This document shows positions 9,645 through 18,800 of a DNA stretch of 64,000 nt, one piece after another; within the stretch, counting starts at the first letter, position 1, and every line of letters starts with the position of its first letter. The position numbers were made by a program, and so were the translations under genes. This DNA is from JAQVEB01 sp028698105. GTDB taxonomy: Bacteria > Bacteroidota > Bacteroidia > Bacteroidales > Dysgonomonadaceae. The notes beneath the pieces are model-generated. The model was not told the DNA's origin. It saw nothing but the letters and a program-made list of their open reading frames with translations, and searched no databases. The stretch lies in NCBI GenBank assembly GCA_964293155.1, contig CAXYYA010000004.1, positions 1 through 64,000 of the forward strand. Direction: 5' to 3'.

Positions 9645-9675
9645 TTTATTTATCCGAAAAGTTTACGTACCTTTG
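9645..9675 (+). promoter_or_regulatory. Promoter of rpsP
   Basis: TACCTTTG at 9668-9675 is a good -7 box, with a TTTA at 9645-9648 at the right distance for the -33 element. The ATG of rpsP lies 52 bp downstream. Confidence 0.55.
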
Positions 9676-9726
9676 CACCCGCAAATAAAAAAATGTCAAA
9701 CAAATAAAAATTTAAAGAACTACTAA

Positions 9727-10440
9727 ATGGCAACAAAACTGCGTTTACAAAGACGAGGACGCAAACACTACGCGTTCTACCAGATTATCGTTGCAGATAG
9801 CAGGGCTCCACGAGATGGAAAGTATATTGAAAGGATAGGTTCTTACAACCCGAACACTCATCCTGCTACAATCACTTTAGATTTCGACAGAGCTTTGTAT
9901 TGGCTGCAAGTAGGTGCTCAACCCACCGATACCGTTCGTAACATTTTATCGGACGAAGGCGTATTAATGAAAAAACACCTGTTGGGTGGGGTTGCAAAAG
10001 GCGCTTTTTCGGAAGAAGAAGCCGAAAAGAAATTCGAAGCCTGGTTAAATAAAAAACAACAGGCAACCCAATCCCTTAAGAATAAAGACGAAGAGAAAAA
10101 ACGGGCCGACGAAAAAGCACGTTTGAATGCCGAAAAAGAGGTGAACAAAGCTCGTTCGGAAGAATTGGCGAAGAAGAAAGCCGATGAAGCCGCAGCAAAT
10201 GCTCCCGAAGAAGTTTCGGAAGAACCGGCGGAAACACCCGTTGAAGATGCTCCCGTAGCGGAAGAACCCAAAGTGGAAGAAAAACCGGTTGAGGAACCTA
10301 AAGTTGAGGAACCTAAAGCTGAAGAAACTCCGGTTGCCGAAGAACCAAAACCGGAAGAACCGGTGAAGGAAGAAAAAGCCCCCGAAACAGAAGAACCAGC
10401 CAAAGAGGAAAAAGCTGATAAAAAAGAAGCTGCCGAATAA
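9727..10440 (+). CDS. rpsP: 30S ribosomal protein S16 with long acidic tail
   Basis: Small-subunit ribosomal protein needed for 30S assembly. Residues 1-90 are the conserved S16 core (KLRLQRRGRKHYAFYQIIVA; YIERIGSYNP). Residues about 95-237 are an added tail: first a Lys/Glu/Ala helix, then a degenerate Glu-Pro-Val-Lys repeat (units such as VEEPKVEEPKAEE). Typical S16 is 80-100 residues; extensions are known in Bacteroidetes, but this one more than doubles the protein. The role of the tail is unknown. It has its own promoter and terminator and is not beside rimM or trmD. Confidence 0.95.
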   Translation: MATKLRLQRRGRKHYAFYQIIVADSRAPRDGKYIERIGSYNPNTHPATITLDFDRALYWLQVGAQPTDTVRNILSDEGVLMKKHLLGGVAKGAFSEEEAEKKFEAWLNKKQQATQSLKNKDEEKKRADEKARLNAEKEVNKARSEELAKKKADEAAANAPEEVSEEPAETPVEDAPVAEEPKVEEKPVEEPKVEEPKAEETPVAEEPKPEEPVKEEKAPETEEPAKEEKADKKEAAE

Positions 10441-10463
10441 CGGTTCACTCTAATAACGAAAAT

Positions 10464-10495
10464 AAACCCTGTTGCAATCCGCAACGGGGTTTTTT
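10464..10495 (+). terminator. Terminator of rpsP
   Basis: AAACCCTGTTGC / GCAACGGGGTTT stem with AATCC loop and a T-run. Confidence 0.9.
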
Positions 10496-10589
10496 GTTAA
10501 ATCTTGGTTCCATGTTTTATTTCACGATAGTTTAACCGGCGAATTTGTTCAAATAATTGTATTTTTGCTTTTTCATCAAAATAAATATT

Positions 10590-12824
10590 ATGAAGAATAT
10601 TCGAGTTTCATTGTTACTATTGGCTTCAATAAGCTGTTTTACTGTGTTTTCACAAAACAAAACGAGTGAATTGGTTGACTACGTCAATCCGTATATGGGC
10701 AACATCAGCCATTTGCTGGTTCCCACGTACCCAACGGTGCATTTGCCGAACAGCATGCTGCGCGTTTATCCCGAAAGAGGCGATTACACCTCCGATTTAA
10801 TTTACGGCCTTCCCGTTGTAGTAACAAGCCATCGCGGAAGCTCCGCGTTTAATTTAAGCCCCTTTCAGGGCGAGGAAAAAGACTTAAAGCCCGTTACTTC
10901 CTACAGTTACGATCAGGAACTGATAAAACCTTATGAGTATTCGGTTTATCTGGACGAGCAACAGATCGGCGTGAAATATGCCGTTTCGCACCAATCGGGA
11001 ATTTATGAGCTTAACTTCATGCGAAATAAGCCGGTGTACATTACGCTCAATTCGCGCAACGGCGAATTGAACTGGGACGGAAAAGCATTTTCGGGTTATC
11101 AGCAACTGGATAACAATACCCGGGTATTTGTGTATATGGAACCGGATGTATTGCCTCAAAACGCCGACAACAAAAGCGTTTCAGGAAGAAATGCCCATAT
11201 TGTTTTGTCTTACCCCGAAAATACCCGGCAACTAAAACTGCGTTACGGCATTTCGTTTATTGATGCCGAGCAGGCAAAAAAGAACCTTTATCGCGAAATG
11301 TCCGATTTCAATCTTTCAACTGTGGCGGAAAAAGCAAGAAAGATATGGAACGAAACGTTGAGCAAAATAAAAGTGGATGGTGGAGCGCAGGACGATAAGG
11401 TGGTTTTCTACACCTCGCTTTACCGCACGTACGAACGCCCGGTATGTATTTCGGAAGACGGGCGCTATTTTAGCGCTTTCGATGGAAAAGTGCACAACGA
11501 TAACGGCACGCCTTTTTACACCGACGACTGGATTTGGGATACATACCGTGCTACGCACCCGCTCCGCGTGTTGATCGAACCCGAAATGGAAAGCGATATC
11601 GTGAATTCTTTTCTGCGCATGTCGGAACAAATGCCCGATTTCTGGTGGCCGACGTTCCCCGAAATCACCGGCGACAGCCGTCGCATGAATTCCAATCACG
11701 GCATTGCGACCGTTATAGATGCTTATCGCAAAGGAATCAAAAATATCAATTTGGCAAAAATATACCCGGCCACGAAAAACGCGATCGTACAAAAAACATT
11801 AATGCCGTGGTCGGCAAAGCCTTCGGGCGAACTCGATAAATTTTACCATGAGCATGGTTTCGTTCCGGCATTAAAAGAAGGCGAAAAAGAAACCGTTCCC
11901 GAAGTGCACGCCTGGGAAAAACGTCAACCTGTGGCAGTAACGCTCGGAACGGCTTATGATGAGTGGTGTCTGGCACAGATAGCGAAAGAACTCGGTAAAA
12001 CCGACGATTACAACTATTTTCTGAAAAAATCGTACAATTACCGCAACCTTTTCAATGCCGCAACCGGATTTTTTCATCCGAAGGATAGCGACGGAAAATT
12101 CATTGAACCCTTCGATTATAAATTTTCGGGCGGAATGGGCGCCCGCGATTATTACGATGAAAATAACGCGTGGACTTACCGGTGGGATGTGCAGCACAAC
12201 GTGGCAGATTTGATCAATTTGATGGGAGGCAGGGAAAATTTCATAAAGAACCTCGATCAAACGTTCAGGGAGCCGTTGGGGAAAAGTAAATTCGAGTTTT
12301 ATGCGCAACTTCCCGATCAAACGGGCAATGTGGGACAATTTTCTATGGCAAACGAGCCGTCGCTCCACATTCCTTATTTATACAATTATGCAGGAGAACC
12401 CTGGAAAACGCAAAAACGTATTCATTCGCTTATTGATCAATGGTTTCGGAATGATGTAATGGGTGTCCCGGGCGACGAGGACGGCGGCGGAACATCGGCT
12501 TTCGTGGTGTTTTCGCAGATGGGATTTTATCCGGTTACGCCCGGTAGTCCTACGTATAATATCGGTAGCCCTTTTTTCGAAAAAACAACCCTAAAACTCG
12601 CTAACGGTAAAGAATTTATCATCCTTGCCAAAAATTACAGCCGGCAAAATAAATACATTCAATCCGCGAAGTTGAACGGCAAAACATGGAATAAACCGTG
12701 GTTCAGCCACGATGATATAGAAAACGGCGGTACGCTGGAGCTTACCATGGGCGACAAAGCCAACAAGTCGTGGGGAAGCGCGCCGCAAGATGCTCCGCCT
12801 TCGGAAGGTGCTTTAACGAAATAA
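10590..12824 (+). CDS. GH92 alpha-mannosidase, secreted
   Basis: Glycoside hydrolase family 92, calcium-dependent exo-acting alpha-mannosidases that trim N-glycan or fungal mannan. The 744-residue product begins at ATG 10590, giving a signal peptide (MKNIRVSLLLLASISCFTVFSQ); an in-frame TTG 33 bp upstream lies in the promoter region. Family features include VDYVNPYMGN at the N terminus, WDTYRATHPL, PEITGDSRRMNSNHG, and the C-terminal GDEDGGGTSAFVVFSQMGFYPV-type segment that carries catalytic acids. It is the first gene of a damaged polysaccharide locus, 12 bp before a second GH92. A TATTTTTG -7 box sits at 10560-10567. Confidence 0.93.
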   Translation: MKNIRVSLLLLASISCFTVFSQNKTSELVDYVNPYMGNISHLLVPTYPTVHLPNSMLRVYPERGDYTSDLIYGLPVVVTSHRGSSAFNLSPFQGEEKDLKPVTSYSYDQELIKPYEYSVYLDEQQIGVKYAVSHQSGIYELNFMRNKPVYITLNSRNGELNWDGKAFSGYQQLDNNTRVFVYMEPDVLPQNADNKSVSGRNAHIVLSYPENTRQLKLRYGISFIDAEQAKKNLYREMSDFNLSTVAEKARKIWNETLSKIKVDGGAQDDKVVFYTSLYRTYERPVCISEDGRYFSAFDGKVHNDNGTPFYTDDWIWDTYRATHPLRVLIEPEMESDIVNSFLRMSEQMPDFWWPTFPEITGDSRRMNSNHGIATVIDAYRKGIKNINLAKIYPATKNAIVQKTLMPWSAKPSGELDKFYHEHGFVPALKEGEKETVPEVHAWEKRQPVAVTLGTAYDEWCLAQIAKELGKTDDYNYFLKKSYNYRNLFNAATGFFHPKDSDGKFIEPFDYKFSGGMGARDYYDENNAWTYRWDVQHNVADLINLMGGRENFIKNLDQTFREPLGKSKFEFYAQLPDQTGNVGQFSMANEPSLHIPYLYNYAGEPWKTQKRIHSLIDQWFRNDVMGVPGDEDGGGTSAFVVFSQMGFYPVTPGSPTYNIGSPFFEKTTLKLANGKEFIILAKNYSRQNKYIQSAKLNGKTWNKPWFSHDDIENGGTLELTMGDKANKSWGSAPQDAPPSEGALTK

Positions 12825-12836
12825 AACATCCATAAT

Positions 12837-14069
12837 ATGCACAAACTCAAACACATTTTTCTTCCGCTATTTATTTTATTTACGATAACCATGTCCGCAC
12901 AACAGAAATTGATTGACTACGTCAACCCGATGGTCGGCACCAAAAGCATGGGTCACACTTTTCCCGGCGCTTGCGCGCCGTTTGGTTTGGTGCAGTTGAG
13001 TCCCGATACGGAAGAAATTCCGCATAACATTGACGGTGTTTATCAACCCGATGCGTACAAATACTGCGCCGGTTATCAGTATGATGATAAAACCATTGTT
13101 GGTTCCAGCCATACACATTTCAATGGAACAGGGCATTCCGACCTGGGCGATATCCTCATTATGCCCACAACGGGCGACGTGAAATTGGATATGGGAACCG
13201 CCGATAACCCGGAAAGCGGTTTCCGTTCGCGATTTAGCCATGAAAATGAAACGGCACAGGCAGGATATTATTCTGTTTTATTGCAAGATTACGATATTCT
13301 TGCCGAAATGACGGCGAGCGAGCGGGTGGGGGTGCATCGCTACACGTTTCCGAAAGGAACCGAAACCGGACATATCATTCTCGATCTGGATTACGGCATT
13401 TACAATTACGATGGCAAGGTGCTGATGGCAAACCTCAGGGTAGAAGATGAATACACGCTCACCGGATACCGAATTACGCGCGGTTGGTCGCGCATGAATT
13501 ACACGCATTTCGCGGTAAAATTCTCGAAACCCATCAAAAATTACGGTTGCCAAAACAAAGAAAAAGTGCTGTACAACGGTTTTTGGCGCAAGTTCGACAT
13601 GACAAAAAATTTCCCCGAAATGTTCGGCAAACACCTCACCGCCTATTTCGACTTTGATTTCTCCGACGGAAAACCATTGGAAGTTCAGGTCGCACTTTCG
13701 CCGGTAGACTGCCTCGGCGCTATGAAGAACCTGGAAGCCGAAACAGCCGGAAAATCGTTTGATGCGGTTAAAAAAGAAACGCAGCAGAAATGGGAAAAAG
13801 AGCTTTCCTGCATTCGGTTTGATGCGGATCGTGATACGAAAAGTGTTTTTTACACCGCGTTATATCACACCATGATCAACCCTTCTGTGTATCAGGATGT
13901 GGACGGGCGTTACCGGGGCATTGACCACAACATTCATCAAGCCGCGGAAGGACAAACAAATTATACCGTGTTTTCGGTGTGGGACACGTTTCGTGCCGAG
14001 CATCCGTTAATGAATGTGATAAAACCTGCGCGAAGTACGCAATTCGTAAATTCCATGCTCAACCATTAA
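12837..14069 (+). pseudogene. Truncated GH92 alpha-mannosidase (N-terminal 410 residues only)
   Basis: Starts normally with a signal peptide and the family opening YVNPMVGTKSMGHTFPGACAP, and follows GH92 up to WDTFRAEHPLMNVIKPARST and NSMLNH, where a TAA stop appears. Normal GH92 enzymes are about 740-780 residues, so roughly the C-terminal 45 percent, with the catalytic acid/base segment, is missing. The stop is followed at once by SusC coding sequence in another frame. The truncation therefore marks a DNA junction rather than a point nonsense mutation. The fragment is probably inactive. Confidence 0.85.
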
Positions 14070-15201
14070 CGATCTTAAACTCCGTGCATCGTATGGTGTA
14101 ACCGGCCGATCCGGATTTGGAAGATACGCGTCATTGGCACGCTATACGGGATACGGAAGATATTTGAACGACGATGGCCAATGGATTCAGGTTTACGGGC
14201 CCGCTAATAATCCTAATCTTAATTTGCGCTGGGAGAAACAAATATCGTATAACTTTGGCGTTGATTACACGTTGTTTAACCGTACCTTAACAGGTAGTTT
14301 AGATTATTTTATTCGCCAAGGTCGAGATGTAATTGCAAATTACGATGCGCCTGTTCCTCCCAACATTCAGGATCAAATTTTTACAAATGTAGCTTCAACA
14401 AGCACCAAGGGTGTCGAATTGAATTTGGAATGGTCACCTGTTAGAACTGAGGATTTCGACTATAGTACCAATTTGGTGGCTTCTTATTCTAAATCTGTTG
14501 TAGATAAATTTTCAAACGAAGTTTATTCAAAAGGTTATATTGATCGTTCATATTTACCATCTCCCGGAAATCCAGGTCCTGCACAACGTCTTGAAGACGG
14601 TATAGAGATCGGAAGTTTCAGAGGGTATAAATATGCAGGATTAGATGATAAAGGCTACATTATGATTTGGGATAAAGGGGTTGTTGGAGGAACAAAGAAG
14701 GTTGCCGAAGAAGGAAACGATGAAGACCGTGTTTATTTGGGACATGGTATGCCGCGTGTAGAATTATCATGGGGAAACAACTTACGCTATAAAAATTTCG
14801 ATTTATCCTTGTTCTTTAAAGGCAAATTCAATTATCAAATTCTGAACCTTTATCAAATGTATTACGGACTTCAGAATCAGCCGTCTATAAATTTATTACA
14901 AGATGCTTTTACACGCAATGAACAAGTTAAAGGACCTAAGCACATAACCGACTATTTCCTCGAAAATGGAAATTACTTAAAATTGGATAATGTAACATTG
15001 GGATATACACCAAAACTCAAAAGTAAATATGTAAACCGTATGCGTGTGTATGTTACCGCTCGAAATCTGTTCACCATAACAAAGTACAGCGGTTTAGATC
15101 CGGCTAATACACAAATAGCCGGTTTGGATCCCGGTATTGGAAGTTTAGATTTATATCCTACTACAACAAACATATCGTTTGGCGTACAAATTACCTACTA
15201 A
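14068..15201 (+). pseudogene. C-terminal fragment of a SusC/RagA TonB-dependent receptor
   Basis: The open frame from about 14068 encodes the last ~378 residues of a SusC-type outer-membrane glycan transporter. It begins with DLKLRASYGVTGRSG and runs through beta-strand sequence (NPNLNLRWEKQ, TKGVELNLEW, NGNYLKLDNVTLGYT, YVTARNLFTITKYSGLDP) to a terminal aromatic TY. Full-length SusC proteins are about 1000 residues; signal peptide, plug and the first barrel strands are absent. There is no plausible start with a ribosome-binding site. Codon usage is more AT-rich than in the GH92 genes to the left. The SusD partner follows 18 bp downstream. Confidence 0.88.
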
Positions 15202-15219
15202 CTATTAAAAGATAACATA

Positions 15220-16899
15220 ATGAAAAAAATTTATAAACTATTAGCTTTATTGAGTCTGATAGTATCGGTTAATTCTTGTACGGACTTAACAGAGATTCCT
15301 TATGATACTATAACAGCAGACAATTATTACCAAGACAAAGATGCAATAATTGCAGCATTGGTACGTCCATTCGAGCATGGGCACTGGTGTGGATGGGATG
15401 GAGATCGTTGGTTGTTACAGGAATTGACTGCCGATAATTTCGCGTGGCCACAAAAAGGACGTCACGGATACGATGGTGGTCAATGGATCAGGTTACATGG
15501 TCATGCCTGGACCGTTGAGGAAGGTGTTGTTAACGGTGGTTGGGTCGGGCCATATCAGGGAATCGTTCAATGTAATACGTTTATTGCCGATTTTGAGAAA
15601 CTCGATTATCCTTCGTTCGGATTGACCGATGCTGATAAGGCTGATCATATTGGACAATTACGTACGTTACGCGCTTGGTATTATTTATTTCTGATAGATT
15701 TCTTTAGAAATGTTCCGATATCAACGGATAATACTACAATCGTAGGTCAATCAACACCTCAAGAAGTATTCGCTTTTATTGAAAAAGAATTAAAGGAAAG
15801 TTTACCGGGATTACCCAAGGTTGCCAAGGACGGTAGACTTAATCAGTCTGCTGCTGCATCTTTATTAGCTCGTTTATATTTGAATTCAGAAGTGTGGACG
15901 GGACAGAATAGATATGCTGACGCCAAGAAAACTGCACAAGACGTTATTAATGGAGTTTACGGTACTTTTTCTTTGGATCCGGACTATAGAGGACCTTTCG
16001 CTGATGGATTAACTGACAGACGTTCTCCCGAAAATATATGGGTATTCCCTCACAAACGAAATATCTATGAATTCGGATGGATGTATAATGCAATGATGCA
16101 TTATCAGGCAAGATATTCTTTAGGAAACACTTGGGGTGGATGGAATGGTATTGTATTAACCCCATCCAGAGATTTAGAAGGAAATTTATATCCTTATAAA
16201 CTTGGAAAACCTTATGAAAAGTTCAGCAATGACGATTTTCGAAAACAGCCATTTAGGACAACAGCAACTGGCTATGAAGGATTTTTCCTTATCGGTCAAC
16301 AGTATGCCTATGATGCAGCAACAGGTTATGGTTTTACAGATGAAAAAATATTGGGCACAGAAGAATGGAATGGAAAGCCTTTAAGTTATGTTGATCAAGT
16401 AGGACGAATCTCTGAAGGACCTACTGGTATCGCAAAAGGATCTCATGTTGCAACTGGAGAAGAGAATTCGGGAGTTCGACTGCTCAAATTCCCCTGGTTG
16501 CCGGAAAGTAAAGGATTATTTCAAAACAACTGGGTTGCGGAAATTCGTTTGACAGAAATGTATTATATCGTTGCTGAATGCATGTTCCGTGAAGGAGATG
16601 TAACGGGAGCCGCACAAATGTTTGATGCCGTTCGTAAACGTAATTTCCCTGCTGGCAAATGGGCTGCCAACAGCTATGTCCAGAATGTATCTAAACTCAC
16701 GGAAGATGAGGTAGTGGATGAGTTGGGTCGTGAATTTCTCGGGGAACGTCATCGCCGCACGGATTTAGTTCGTTGGAAACGTTTTGGTAATGAATGGTGG
16801 GACAAGCCTGCTGATTCAAAAGATAATACCGTATTCCCAATTCCTTCGAGAGCTTTGAATTCGAATAAATTATTGGAGCAAACTACTCCGGGATTTTGA
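15220..16899 (+). CDS. SusD/RagB family glycan-binding lipoprotein
   Basis: Surface-exposed lipoprotein that caps a SusC barrel and binds oligosaccharide. It has 559 residues with a lipoprotein signal (IVSVNSC, Cys about residue 20) and the typical TPR-like helical fold: GQLRTLRAWYYLFLIDFFRNVPI, NQSAAASLLARLYLNSEV, and the C-terminal EFLGERHRRTDLVRWKRF. It appears intact, unlike its SusC partner, so it is probably functionless unless another receptor is present. It shares the AT-rich codon use of the SusC fragment. A terminator follows directly. Confidence 0.93.
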   Translation: MKKIYKLLALLSLIVSVNSCTDLTEIPYDTITADNYYQDKDAIIAALVRPFEHGHWCGWDGDRWLLQELTADNFAWPQKGRHGYDGGQWIRLHGHAWTVEEGVVNGGWVGPYQGIVQCNTFIADFEKLDYPSFGLTDADKADHIGQLRTLRAWYYLFLIDFFRNVPISTDNTTIVGQSTPQEVFAFIEKELKESLPGLPKVAKDGRLNQSAAASLLARLYLNSEVWTGQNRYADAKKTAQDVINGVYGTFSLDPDYRGPFADGLTDRRSPENIWVFPHKRNIYEFGWMYNAMMHYQARYSLGNTWGGWNGIVLTPSRDLEGNLYPYKLGKPYEKFSNDDFRKQPFRTTATGYEGFFLIGQQYAYDAATGYGFTDEKILGTEEWNGKPLSYVDQVGRISEGPTGIAKGSHVATGEENSGVRLLKFPWLPESKGLFQNNWVAEIRLTEMYYIVAECMFREGDVTGAAQMFDAVRKRNFPAGKWAANSYVQNVSKLTEDEVVDELGREFLGERHRRTDLVRWKRFGNEWWDKPADSKDNTVFPIPSRALNSNKLLEQTTPGF

Positions 16900-16917
16900 T
16901 TTTTGAATAATAGCAGT

Positions 16918-16947
16918 AAAAAAACCGAAAGAAATTTCGGTTTTTTT
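16918..16947 (+). terminator. Terminator after susD
   Basis: AAAAAAACCGAAA / TTTCGGTTTTTTT perfect stem with a GAAA tetraloop. It ends the SusC/SusD transcript. Confidence 0.92.
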
Positions 16948-17225
16948 ACTTTTAGATAACTATCATCACATTATTTCAATTAAAATTTAATTTTTGATAG
17001 TTTTATTAAAATTCTAACTTAAAATTTCACTTTCAAAATAATTTGTGTTATTTTTACGTCCAATATTGGTTTTATTGTTCCCGTACGGGTTTTACAAGTA
17101 ACCGACCGCACTTGAATGCCCGAAAGAAAAGGTAACTTATTTGGGGAAAAATGTCATACATTAAATGTAAAACAGAGATCGAGTTAAATTATATAGTCTT
17201 TAATCTTATTTAAAACAAAGTAGTT
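16948..17225. other. Leader region upstream of the oxidoreductase gene
   Basis: No gene is visible in these 278 bases. The first half is strongly AT-rich. A perfect 10-bp palindrome CCCGTACGGG lies at 17080-17089 and could be an operator for a sugar-responsive repressor; that is inference. No clear TAnnTTTG box was found close to the start codon. Confidence 0.35.
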
Positions 17226-18707
17226 ATGTCATCAAAAATTTCAAGAAGAAAATTCTTAGAAACGGGAGCTATTGCTGCTGCCGGTTTAACTGTGGTGCCA
17301 TCATCGGTACTGGGTAAAAGTATGGGCTATACCGCGCCAAGCGATAAATTGAATATCGCGGGTGTAGGTGTTGGAGGAATGGGTTTTGCTAACCTCAAAA
17401 ATTTGGAAAGCCAGAATATCGTTGGCCTTGCCGATGTGGATTGGGGATACTGTACCAAAAACGGCGTCTTCGACCATTTCCCCAAAGCCAAAAAGTACTA
17501 CGACTATCGTAAAATGTACGATGAGTTAGGCAAATCAATTGATGCCGTGGTTGTTGCCACCGCCGATCATACACACGCGCTTGTTGCTGCCGATGCAATG
17601 ACCATGGGCAAACACGTGTATGTGCAAAAACCGTTAACGCACAGCGTTTACGAATCGCGCTTGCTCACCAAGCTGGCAAAGAAATACAAAGTTGCTACGC
17701 AAATGGGTAATCAGGGTTCATCAGGCCCCGGTGTACGTCAGGTGTGCGACTGGATTTTCGATGGCCAGATCGGCGAAGTAACAAAGGTTGAAACCTTTAC
17801 CGACAGACCAATATGGCCGCAAGGTTTAAATCGTCCGGCTCAGGTTGACCCCATACCCGAAACATTGAATTGGGATTTGTTTGTAGGCCCCGCTCCAATG
17901 CGTCCGTTCAACCACATTTACACGCCGTGGAACTGGCGCGGATGGTGGGATTTCGGTACAGGCGCGCTCGGCGATATGGCTTGCCACATCCTGCATCCGG
18001 TATTCAAAGGATTAAAACTCGGTTATCCTACAAAAGCACAAGGAACCTCTACGATGTTGTTAACGGATTCCGCTCCGGTAGCCCAGAAAGTAAAACTGGT
18101 GTTCCCCGCACGCGACAATCTGCCAAAAGTGGCCATGCCGGAAGTTGAAGTTACGTGGTACGACGGTGGTCTGCAACCATTCCGTCCCGAAGGAGTTCCC
18201 GCAGGCAAAAACCTGAATGATCAGGGTGGCGGCGTTATTTTCCACGGAACAAAAGATACGCTTGTTTGCGGTTGTTACGGTGTTAATCCTTGGTTGGTTT
18301 CGGGTAGAACCCCTAACTCGCCTAAAACTCAGCGCGAAGTTACCCTTTCGCACGAAATGGATTGGGTGCGCGCTTGTAAAGAACGTCCGGAAAATCGGGT
18401 AGAAACCGCTTCTCCATTCTCCGAAGCAGGCCCGTTTAACGAAATGGTGGTAATGGGCGTTCTTGCCGTAAGGTTGCAGAACCTGAATCAGGAATTGGAT
18501 TGGGATGGCGAAAATATGAAATTTACGAATATCCCGGCCGATGCAACTGTTAAAACCATTATCGAAGACGGATTCAGAATTCATGACGGACATCCGACCT
18601 TCGATAAAAAATGGACAGATGCGATCAATGCGCGCCAATATGCCGAAGAATTAATTAAACACAACTATCGCGGTAGCTGGAAGTTGCCCGATATGCCCAA
18701 CGTTTAA
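17226..18707 (+). CDS. Gfo/Idh/MocA family oxidoreductase with Tat signal
   Basis: NAD(P)-dependent sugar or glycoside dehydrogenase fold. The 493-residue protein opens with a twin-arginine signal (SRRKFLETGAIAAAGL), so it is exported folded with cofactor. The Rossmann glycine motif is GVGVGGMGFAN (about 46-56), followed by EKP-equivalent VQKPLTHS (about residue 137), the family's catalytic lysine region. It is followed by genes for a DUF1080 lipoprotein and a TIM-barrel isomerase lipoprotein. Exported members beside DUF1080 proteins are associated with 3-keto-glycoside formation; assignment to that reaction is by context. It is separated from the next gene by a terminator-like hairpin. Confidence 0.88.
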   Translation: MSSKISRRKFLETGAIAAAGLTVVPSSVLGKSMGYTAPSDKLNIAGVGVGGMGFANLKNLESQNIVGLADVDWGYCTKNGVFDHFPKAKKYYDYRKMYDELGKSIDAVVVATADHTHALVAADAMTMGKHVYVQKPLTHSVYESRLLTKLAKKYKVATQMGNQGSSGPGVRQVCDWIFDGQIGEVTKVETFTDRPIWPQGLNRPAQVDPIPETLNWDLFVGPAPMRPFNHIYTPWNWRGWWDFGTGALGDMACHILHPVFKGLKLGYPTKAQGTSTMLLTDSAPVAQKVKLVFPARDNLPKVAMPEVEVTWYDGGLQPFRPEGVPAGKNLNDQGGGVIFHGTKDTLVCGCYGVNPWLVSGRTPNSPKTQREVTLSHEMDWVRACKERPENRVETASPFSEAGPFNEMVVMGVLAVRLQNLNQELDWDGENMKFTNIPADATVKTIIEDGFRIHDGHPTFDKKWTDAINARQYAEELIKHNYRGSWKLPDMPNV

Positions 18708-18715
18708 TTTAAGCA

Positions 18716-18753
18716 AAAAAGGTTAGGAAAATGAGTTTCATTTTCCTACCTTT
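18716..18753 (+). terminator. Terminator/attenuator hairpin after the oxidoreductase gene
   Basis: AAAGGTTAGGAAAATGA pairs with TCATTTTCCTACCTTT with one bulged T and a three-base loop. The right arm ends in TACCTTTG (18747-18754), which also matches a -7 promoter box for the next gene, so the site may both end one transcript and start another. Confidence 0.75.
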
Positions 18754-18800
18754 GTTTTACAAAAATAAAATTCGATTTTATATTTAAAAAGAAAAAGTTT

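Noticed and set aside
9918..10484. A Ser/Ala-rich minus-strand frame opposite rpsP
   Set aside because: Its low complexity mirrors the Glu/Pro repeats of the S16 tail; it has no signal or domain of its own.
10557..10589. Upstream TTG start for the first GH92
   Set aside because: The TTG overlaps the -7 promoter box and would hide the signal peptide that starts at ATG 10590.
12837..14069. A naturally short, functional GH92
   Set aside because: The stop coincides with a switch to SusC sequence, and the C-terminal catalytic half of the family is absent.
16948..17225. A small gene or riboswitch upstream of the oxidoreductase
   Set aside because: No open frame with a ribosome-binding site and no recognisable aptamer; only a 10-bp palindrome stands out.
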